In this document: positions 7,313-12,071 of the stretch, piece after piece
Position numbering within the stretch: position 1 is the first letter of the stretch
Layout of the letters: the number at the start of each line of letters is the position of its first letter
Assembly (NCBI GenBank): GCA_964438025.1
Contig: CAYTIK010000024.1
Span: forward strand, 1 to 15,358
DNA length: 15,358 nt
Direction: 5' to 3'
Source: GCA-002790615 sp964438025
GTDB taxonomy: Bacteria; Patescibacteriota; Minisyncoccia; Moranbacterales; UBA2206
The notes under the pieces: model-generated
Told to the model about the DNA's origin: nothing
Seen by the model: the letters and a program-made list of their open reading frames with translations, nothing else
The model's database searches: none
Made by a program: the position numbers and the translations under genes

Positions 7313-7687
7313 ATGGCAAAAAAGAAAAAAACAAAAAAGAAGAAAGGTTTTACTTTGATTGAATTATTGATTGTCATCGCGATTATCGGAATTTTAGCAT
7401 CAATCGTATTGGTGAGTTTATCATCAGCCAGACAAAGAGCCAGAATGGCTGAATTTAAAGCAACAACTTCTAGTTTAAATGCAGCGGCAGTTTCTGGCTG
7501 CGACATGACTACCCCTGTAATTCCAACTTGGCCGGCTGGCAATACATCAGGAACTATTACTACTCCTATAGCATGTGCTAGCGGCGAAATTTCCGCTGGG
7601 GCAGCTACAGCAGCTGCAGCTACAGGAGGGAATTGTGTTGGAACATTGGGCCAAACGGGCGTAACGTTTGCAGGGACTGGCTGTTAA
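7313..7687 (+). CDS. Type IV prepilin, probable major pilin
   Basis: This 124-residue prepilin has a highly basic leader (MAKKKKTKKKKG) cleaved after G12, giving mature F13 with Glu at +5 (E17). The mature N-terminus FTLIELLIVIAIIGILASI is the hydrophobic helix that anchors the subunit and packs in the fibre core. The mature protein is short, about 112 residues. Its globular part is Ala/Gly/Thr/Ser-rich with four Cys (63, 88, 108, 124) that could form two disulfides. It is the best candidate for the major pilin: own promoter, near-consensus SD, first prepilin gene, and a hairpin after its stop that could limit downstream expression. Whether it or the next prepilin forms the bulk of the fibre cannot be settled from sequence. 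Confidence 0.9.
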   Translation: MAKKKKTKKKKGFTLIELLIVIAIIGILASIVLVSLSSARQRARMAEFKATTSSLNAAAVSGCDMTTPVIPTWPAGNTSGTITTPIACASGEISAGAATAAAATGGNCVGTLGQTGVTFAGTGC

Positions 7688-7706
7688 TAATGTTAGAAAA
7701 TTTTTA

Positions 7707-7735
7707 TGCTTGCTAATTTTTATAATTGGCAAGCA
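7707..7735 (+). terminator. Hairpin between the two prepilin genes (possible attenuator)
   Basis: TGCTTGC (7707-7713) pairs with GCAAGCA (7729-7735); inner AATT/AATT can extend the stem. A short T-run follows seven bases later (7743-7747), so termination would be weak. It may lower expression of downstream genes relative to the first pilin, or protect the pilin mRNA 3' end. Confidence 0.5.
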
Positions 7736-7776
7736 AATAAAGTTTTTAATTAAGATAGGAAAATATTTATATAAAC

Positions 7777-8169
7777 ATGATAAATAAAAAAAAGGGTTTT
7801 ACTTTAATCGAATTGATGATTGTCATTATGATTATTGCGATTTTGGCGTTAGTGATTATAGCCAGCACTGTTCAAACAAAAAGGAACGCGCGTCTGAATA
7901 ATACCAAAACAAGCTTAAAGGGCGCTATTTTAGCGATAGTCTCTTGCAATGATTCTGGCAATCCAGTAAATGTTCCTGTCGGCAATACCGAAGATGGGAA
8001 TAAAATTGTTTGCAGCAGCCTGCCCAAGGCTCGTTGGCCACAGCTTCAAGGGAGTTATTCTTATGTAGCCGGAGGGAATTTTTCGGCTAATTGTGATTTT
8101 CAGATAAATACGAATGGCGATTCATCTGGTAATCTCAGATGCACCTGTGCTTCTGGAAGGTGCGATTAA
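7777..8169 (+). CDS. Type IV prepilin, cysteine-rich
   Basis: This 130-residue prepilin has a short basic leader (MINKKKG, cleavage after G7), mature F8 and Glu at +5 (E12), and the hydrophobic helix FTLIELMIVIMIIAILALVI. The globular part holds six Cys (57, 79, 106, 122, 124, 129), three of them in a C-terminal CTC....C cluster, suggesting disulfide bonding. It has no close SD (AGGA at about 7757 is 17 bases away). It lies 89 bases after the first pilin, across a hairpin, and 59 bases before pilD. It may be a second structural or minor pilin; the family is clear but the role in the fibre is not. Confidence 0.88.
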   Translation: MINKKKGFTLIELMIVIMIIAILALVIIASTVQTKRNARLNNTKTSLKGAILAIVSCNDSGNPVNVPVGNTEDGNKIVCSSLPKARWPQLQGSYSYVAGGNFSANCDFQINTNGDSSGNLRCTCASGRCD

Positions 8170-8228
8170 AATTCATAAATTTTCAGTAAAATTAAGCAAG
8201 TTGGCTGATTTGCAAAAAATAAAAAAGC

Positions 8229-9020
8229 ATGATGATTATCTTCTTTCTTTTTGGTCTGATTATTGGCAGTTTTTTGAATGTTGTGATTTGCCGGCTGAAT
8301 CTGGCCGAAAGCTTTTTGGGGCGGTCGCATTGTCCTAAGTGTCAAAAATTAATCCGCTGGTATGATAATATTCCGCTGTTAAGTTTTTTGCTTTTAGAGG
8401 CCCAGTGCCGGGATTGCCAAAAAAAAATTTCTTGGCAGTACCCTTTGGTGGAATTAACGACCGGCATAATTTTTGTGGCTGTGGCTGGAGTGTTTTTGGG
8501 AGCAGGCAGTTTGACTAATTGGCTGGAAGTTATTTTCTATTTGGGATTTTTTTCGGCGCTCTTGGTTATCTTCGTTTTTGACCTGAAACATTTGGAAATT
8601 CCCATGCCGGTACTGTGGCTGGCGGTGGTTTGGACGTTTGTTTTTTTGTTAATCCTGGATGGATTGAATTTTATTCCCGGACAAGAGATTTTTTCTTCCC
8701 GGATATTTTCCGGAAATCTGGGAGGACTTTTAGCTTTTATTTTTTTCTTCGCACTCTCTTTTGGTTCGAAAGAAAAATGGATGGGAGTGGGAGATGTCTA
8801 TTTGGCACTCTTGATCGGCTTGGCGCTCGGCTGGTCGCGAATCCTGCCGGCCTTAATGCTGGCCTTTCTTTTAGGTTCGATCGTAGGAATTTCTCTGGTT
8901 ATCGCCAAGAAAAAAACTCTGAAAAGCCAGATTCCTTTCGGGCCCTTTTTAGTTTCCGGAGCGGTAATTATAATTTTGGCTTTTGAATTTTTTCCCGCAT
9001 TGTCAAATTGGTTTTTTTAA
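8229..9020 (+). CDS. pilD: Prepilin peptidase / N-methyltransferase PilD
   Basis: This membrane aspartyl protease removes prepilin leader peptides after the -1 Gly and methylates the new N-terminal Phe. The 263-residue product has the N-terminal motif GLIIGSFLNVVICRL (9-23), a cytoplasmic zinc/methyltransferase loop with CPKC (C35/C38) and CRDC (C60/C63), and about seven or eight hydrophobic helices. The catalytic aspartates are D118 (VFDLKHLEIP) and D189 in the GxGD-type motif MGVGDVYL (185-192). The length is normal for a full bifunctional enzyme. It lies in the middle of the genes for its own substrates. Two ATGs start the ORF (8229 and 8232); the first is used here. Confidence 0.96.
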   Translation: MMIIFFLFGLIIGSFLNVVICRLNLAESFLGRSHCPKCQKLIRWYDNIPLLSFLLLEAQCRDCQKKISWQYPLVELTTGIIFVAVAGVFLGAGSLTNWLEVIFYLGFFSALLVIFVFDLKHLEIPMPVLWLAVVWTFVFLLILDGLNFIPGQEIFSSRIFSGNLGGLLAFIFFFALSFGSKEKWMGVGDVYLALLIGLALGWSRILPALMLAFLLGSIVGISLVIAKKKTLKSQIPFGPFLVSGAVIIILAFEFFPALSNWFF

Positions 9021-9023
9021 ATT

Positions 9024-9521
9024 ATGCAAAAAATAAATAAAAACAAACAAGCCATGCCTGTCGGTAGGCAGGGTTTTTCTCTAGTTGAGCTAATGGTAAC
9101 AGTGGCGATTATAGGGATAATGACATCAGTGACTTTGATTTCCATGAATGCTTTGCGGGAAAAGAAAGCGGTAGAAACAGCCGCCAGAGAAGTAGCGGCC
9201 GTAGTGCGGGAAGCGCAAAATTACGCTCTGACGGGAAAAAGTCTTACGGCCGGTTCGACTGATTGCAGTTTTACTTTTGTTTGGAGAACTCCATTAGCAT
9301 CAAGTTATGGCTTTGCTAACTATTCGGGAGTTACTGCTTGCAAAATTCAAAACTATTCTCTTAAAAATGGCGTAACATTTTCCAATAGTGGAAATATCAG
9401 ATTTAGCGTTCCTTTTTCTGTTGGATCTTCAGCGGATATTCAACTAACAAAAGGCTCGAGCAATTTTCACGTTTGTGTTTATGCTTCCGGCATAGTTAAG
9501 GAACAATTAAGTGGCTGCTAA
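9024..9521 (+). CDS. FimT/GspH-like minor prepilin
   Basis: This 165-residue minor pseudopilin has the cleavage site G17|F18 and Glu at +5 (E22) in GFSLVELMVTVAIIGIM, followed by an amphipathic helix with the FimT/GspH-like stretch REVAAVVREAQNYAL (55-69). The rest is a beta-rich globular domain with four Cys (81, 106, 151, 165). The leader is long, and its residues MPVGRQ (11-16) are encoded by a copy of the 20-bp palindromic repeat (9053-9072), which ends directly before the -1 Gly codon. The start ATG at 9024 is three bases after the pilD stop. An internal ATG at 9054, inside the repeat, would give a more usual short leader (MPVGRQG) and is a real alternative. It probably helps start the pilus or form its tip. 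Confidence 0.85.
   Translation: MQKINKNKQAMPVGRQGFSLVELMVTVAIIGIMTSVTLISMNALREKKAVETAAREVAAVVREAQNYALTGKSLTAGSTDCSFTFVWRTPLASSYGFANYSGVTACKIQNYSLKNGVTFSNSGNIRFSVPFSVGSSADIQLTKGSSNFHVCVYASGIVKEQLSGC
9053..9072 (-). repeat. 20-bp palindromic repeat, copy 2 (in the FimT-like leader)
   Basis: The reverse complement matches copy 1 at 17 of 20 positions. It lies inside the coding sequence for the leader peptide and reads as the MPVGRQ segment. No flanking direct repeat is visible. Confidence 0.7.
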
Positions 9522-9536
9522 TTTATTTTAAAACCA

Positions 9537-10088
9537 ATGAAAAATAATTGGCGAAAAATAAAAAATAAAAAAGCCATATCTATCCTGCCTGCCGGTAGGC
9601 AAGTGGCAAGGCAGGGATTTTCTTTAATGGAAGTAATGTTAGTGGTTTTTATTTTATCTACTTCTTTGGTGGTTTTTATCCAAGTTATAACTAAAAGCAT
9701 CAATCATTCCATGGAAAGCCGGGACGCTATCATCGCGGCTGGTTTGGCGCAGGAAGGGGTGGAATTGGTGAAAAATATCCGGGATAATAATTGGGCGAAA
9801 AAGAGGACGGTTTTCGCTGGAATTAATTCTGGCACGATTGATTATAATGATGATACTTGTAAAGCAACGAGCGTTATTCTTTATTATGGTAATAGCTTTT
9901 ATAATCATGATGGTATCGGCTCGGCAACTAAATTTTCCCGGAGAATTACGATAACAGGTACGGACACTAAAAATATTACCAGTATGGTTATTTGGGAAAA
10001 AGACAGTTTTCCAGGCGTGAATGATTGTAATACGGCTAATAAATGCGTTTACGCAATTATAACCTTGACTAAATGGGGCGGAGAATAA
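9537..10088 (+). CDS. PilV-like minor prepilin
   Basis: This 183-residue minor prepilin has the site G27|F28 and Glu at +5 (E32) in GFSLMEVMLVVFILSTSL, and then the PilV-type helix AGLAQEGVELVKNIRDNNW (68-86). The globular domain has three Cys (108, 164, 170). The leader is unusually long (27 residues). Residues ILPAGRQVARQ (16-26) come from a palindromic repeat (9584-9603) plus a partial second arm ending at 9615. A normal leader would be about 6-12 residues, so the repeat appears to have lengthened it without losing the cleavage motif. No later in-frame ATG precedes the cleavage site. The next gene starts one base after its stop. Confidence 0.88.
   Translation: MKNNWRKIKNKKAISILPAGRQVARQGFSLMEVMLVVFILSTSLVVFIQVITKSINHSMESRDAIIAAGLAQEGVELVKNIRDNNWAKKRTVFAGINSGTIDYNDDTCKATSVILYYGNSFYNHDGIGSATKFSRRITITGTDTKNITSMVIWEKDSFPGVNDCNTANKCVYAIITLTKWGGE
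9584..9603 (-). repeat. 20-bp palindromic repeat, copy 3 (in the PilV-like leader)
   Basis: The reverse complement differs from the ligA copy (12405-12424) at one position of 20. A second arm, AAGGCAGG (9608-9615), can also pair with the first arm, so the region could form alternative hairpins out to 9615. It is translated as part of the prepilin leader. Confidence 0.75.
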
Positions 10089-10089
10089 T

Positions 10090-10677
10090 ATGTTGAATAT
10101 TAAGAAAAAACAGAGGGGGTTTACTTTCATCGAAATTATCATCGCGGTTTTTATTTTCGCGCTGATGATGTTGGCAGTGTCTGGGATATTTTCCGGGTCC
10201 ATCGGTGGTTATCGTACGGCTAGAATCACGCAAAAAAACCTGGAAGACGCCCAATTTATCATGAATCAAATGGCGAAGATTTTGCGGACCAGCAGTGTGC
10301 AGGAAAATCCGTCAGCAAGTAGTTTGATAGTTTATGATTATTCCCAGAGTAAATGTTTTAAATATGCTATCCAAAGTGGAAATATAAGCGTCGGAAGCAA
10401 AAATCCTCCTCCGACAGAACCGAAGGAAGCAAGAGCAGAATTTGAAAAAGATACGGCAGCTTGGTGTAAAAATCAAAGTTTTTCTCTAAATCCAATGGCA
10501 GCTTTTTATGTTGAAAATACAATACCTTTTCGTGCTATTTCATCTAAAAGTAGCGGAGAAATGGGAAAAGTCACCATATCACTGTCAATTTGCCAAAATG
10601 CTTACAGTTGTGCAAAGGATCGAGTGAGAATTCAAAGCTCAGTTTCCTTGAGAGATTATTATAAAGCCGGAATTTAA
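10090..10677 (+). CDS. PilW/GspJ-like minor prepilin
   Basis: This 195-residue minor prepilin has a short basic leader (MLNIKKKQRG) cleaved at G10|F11, with Glu at +5 (E15) and helix FTFIEIIIAVFIFALMMLAV. The following helix with residues around EDAQFIMNQMAKILR (52-66) and the larger beta domain fit the GspJ/PilW group, which joins the tip complex. Cys are at 89, 126, 168 and 174. The start overlaps a modest SD (GGAG at 10080-10083, six bases before the ATG) formed by the end of the previous gene, and the one-base spacing suggests translational coupling. The subgroup name is less certain than the prepilin call. Confidence 0.85.
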   Translation: MLNIKKKQRGFTFIEIIIAVFIFALMMLAVSGIFSGSIGGYRTARITQKNLEDAQFIMNQMAKILRTSSVQENPSASSLIVYDYSQSKCFKYAIQSGNISVGSKNPPPTEPKEARAEFEKDTAAWCKNQSFSLNPMAAFYVENTIPFRAISSKSSGEMGKVTISLSICQNAYSCAKDRVRIQSSVSLRDYYKAGI

Positions 10678-10681
10678 AAAT

Positions 10682-11794
10682 ATGTTTCCAATTAGAAATA
10701 AAAAAAGAATATTCAAAGGTTCAGTCGCGGTTTTTGCTTTGATTATTATGTTTATTTTGGCAATCGCCACTATCGGCATTATTGCCACGGCAGCTATCGA
10801 AAGAAAAGTTTCCATCTCCACCGGTAATTCCACGACGGCTTTTCAAATAGCCGAAAGCGGGATGGAAAAAACGCTGCAATATTTCAAAAGTAATTTTGAT
10901 AAAACGTTAAGGGATATTAATGGTTCCGGAAATTGTTCTGGAGGAAGGGTGACTTATACTTCCAATGAGAATGTCATGAGATTCAAAAGTAACGAAACCG
11001 GGAATCCCTATATCGCAGACTGCAATACGTTAATTTCTAAAGTAAAAATCATCAAATCCATCGGCACAACCAAATTGGAAACCAGAGCGATAGAGGAAGA
11101 TGTATTTTTGGGAGCGACAAAATTATTGCTCCATCTTAACGGTAAAAACAGCAATGGCGATTTTGAAGACTCCTCTTTTTACTATAATAATCATAATCCG
11201 ATAGATGCTCAAGGCGATGCGACAGATTCGGCTTCTGAAAGGAAATTTGGTAGCGGAGCGAGCGCTGAGTTTGACGGCAACGGAGACTATCTTTCTGCGC
11301 CAGAGAGTGATGATTGGGATTTCGGAAGTGGAGATTTTACGCTTGATTGGTGGGAATACAGGACAGATGGCGCAGATGCCAGACCTACACTGCAAAGACA
11401 AAATACGGCAACCGGGTATAATTCTTTTTTGGCCGGATATAAATCCGGTGCCAATTTATATTTTTATGCTTCCAGTAACGGCAACTCCTGGAATATTGCT
11501 AGTGGAAAATCAATGGGTTCAACTACTTTGAATGATTGGGTGCATTTAGCAATAGTAAGAAAAGGTAATACTTTTTACACTTTTAAAAATGGAACTCAAC
11601 AAGATACTTGGAATTCTGACGTAGCCTTCCCTAATGTTTCAGCTAATCTGGAAATAGGCAGGTACGCCAGCAATTATTATTTTGAAGGTTATATTGATGA
11701 ATTCAGAATTTCCAAAGGAGTGGCCAGATGGATTGGTGGTAGCAATGGAATTACCTATTTTACTCCTCCCAGCGCCGAGTATTGGCCGGATTAA
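10682..11794 (+). CDS. PilX-like membrane-anchored protein with a C-terminal LamG domain (candidate tip adhesin)
   Basis: The 370-residue product begins like PilX/GspK-type minor pilins: a basic start, GSVAVFALIIMFILAIATIG (13-32) as a hydrophobic helix, and the family-like AFQIAESGMEKTLQYF (53-68). It lacks the G|FxxxE cleavage motif of the other prepilins here. A stalk region with C86 and C114 follows. From about 147 to 350 it is a LamG/concanavalin-like domain: start LLLHLNG, core FDGNGDYLSAP (197-207), WVHLAIVRKGNTFYTFKNG (286-304), and the hallmark GYIDEFRISKGVARW (336-350). LamG folds bind glycans or proteins, so it may act as an adhesin at the pilus tip; this is inference. It is the last gene of the pilin unit and is followed by a terminator. 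Confidence 0.8.
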   Translation: MFPIRNKKRIFKGSVAVFALIIMFILAIATIGIIATAAIERKVSISTGNSTTAFQIAESGMEKTLQYFKSNFDKTLRDINGSGNCSGGRVTYTSNENVMRFKSNETGNPYIADCNTLISKVKIIKSIGTTKLETRAIEEDVFLGATKLLLHLNGKNSNGDFEDSSFYYNNHNPIDAQGDATDSASERKFGSGASAEFDGNGDYLSAPESDDWDFGSGDFTLDWWEYRTDGADARPTLQRQNTATGYNSFLAGYKSGANLYFYASSNGNSWNIASGKSMGSTTLNDWVHLAIVRKGNTFYTFKNGTQQDTWNSDVAFPNVSANLEIGRYASNYYFEGYIDEFRISKGVARWIGGSNGITYFTPPSAEYWPD

Positions 11795-11804
11795 TTTTAA
11801 TTTT

Positions 11805-11830
11805 CCACCTTCTTTTTAAAAAGAAGGTGG
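11805..11830. repeat. Perfect 26-bp palindrome
   Basis: CCACCTTCTTTTT and its exact complement meet with no loop, 11 bases after the LamG gene stop. As DNA it could extrude as a cruciform or bind a dimeric protein. As RNA it would fold as an A/U-tipped hairpin, acting as a bidirectional terminator or 3'-end protector. Confidence 0.7.
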
Positions 11831-11882
11831 GCTAAGAAAATCCCGCCCAGCTCGTAAAATGATAAATTCGGACTCATTCATT

Positions 11883-11923
11883 AAAACTTCTCAAGACGCT
11901 GACGCTTTAAGAGAAGTTTTTTT
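11883..11923 (+). terminator. Rho-independent terminator after the pilin unit
   Basis: AAAACTTCTC (11883-11892) pairs with GAGAAGTTTT (11911-11920), and the T-run continues to 11923. The 18-base loop contains GACGCTGACGC and may pair further through AAG/CTT. This is a good intrinsic terminator for the pilus transcript. Confidence 0.8.
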
Positions 11924-11953
11924 ACATTCATTTCGTCTCGGATTTATAGCATT

Positions 11954-11983
11954 TTGCTACGCTAAGGCGGAAAAGTTTATAAT
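11954..11983 (+). promoter_or_regulatory. ligA: Candidate upstream ligA promoter (P1)
   Basis: TTGCTA (11954-11959) and TATAAT (11978-11983) are 18 bases apart. The -35 hexamer is the same as in the pilin promoter. It would start near 11990 and give a leader of about 80 bases. That leader includes AAAGGGGG (12040-12047) ahead of a two-codon reading frame, ATG-CTA-TAA at 12056-12064. Confidence 0.5.
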
Positions 11984-12056
11984 ATTTTAATTTTTTAACG
12001 GAATTTGTTCCCGAGTCTTTCGTAAGGCTGAAAGATCTTAAAGGGGGTAATTTTTA

Positions 12057-12065
12057 TGCTATAAT
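12057..12065 (+). promoter_or_regulatory. ligA: Extended -10 ligA promoter (P2) giving a leaderless transcript
   Basis: TGCTATAAT is an extended -10 with its last base at 12065. The usual start point, seven bases on, is 12072, exactly the A of the ligA ATG. The -35 region is weak (TTAAAG, 12038-12043, 16-base spacing). No SD lies at usable distance from the ATG, which agrees with leaderless initiation. Confidence 0.65.
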
Positions 12066-12071
12066 TTGAGT

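Larger units (their letters stand above)
11795..12071. other. Intergenic region between the pilus locus and ligA
   Basis: This 277-base gap holds no convincing gene. It contains a perfect 26-bp palindrome, a terminator hairpin with a T-tract, two candidate ligA promoters and a small hairpin, TCTTTC/GAAAGA (12016-12035). It marks the boundary between the pilus and housekeeping units. Confidence 0.8.

Noticed and set aside
9654..10202. 182-residue open frame on the minus strand
   Set aside because: It is opposite two clear minor prepilin genes, is Ile/Asn-rich with no recognisable motif, and has no promoter; it is a shadow frame.
12066..12071. TTG start for ligA
   Set aside because: It lies directly after the -10 box, upstream of the predicted transcription start at 12072.
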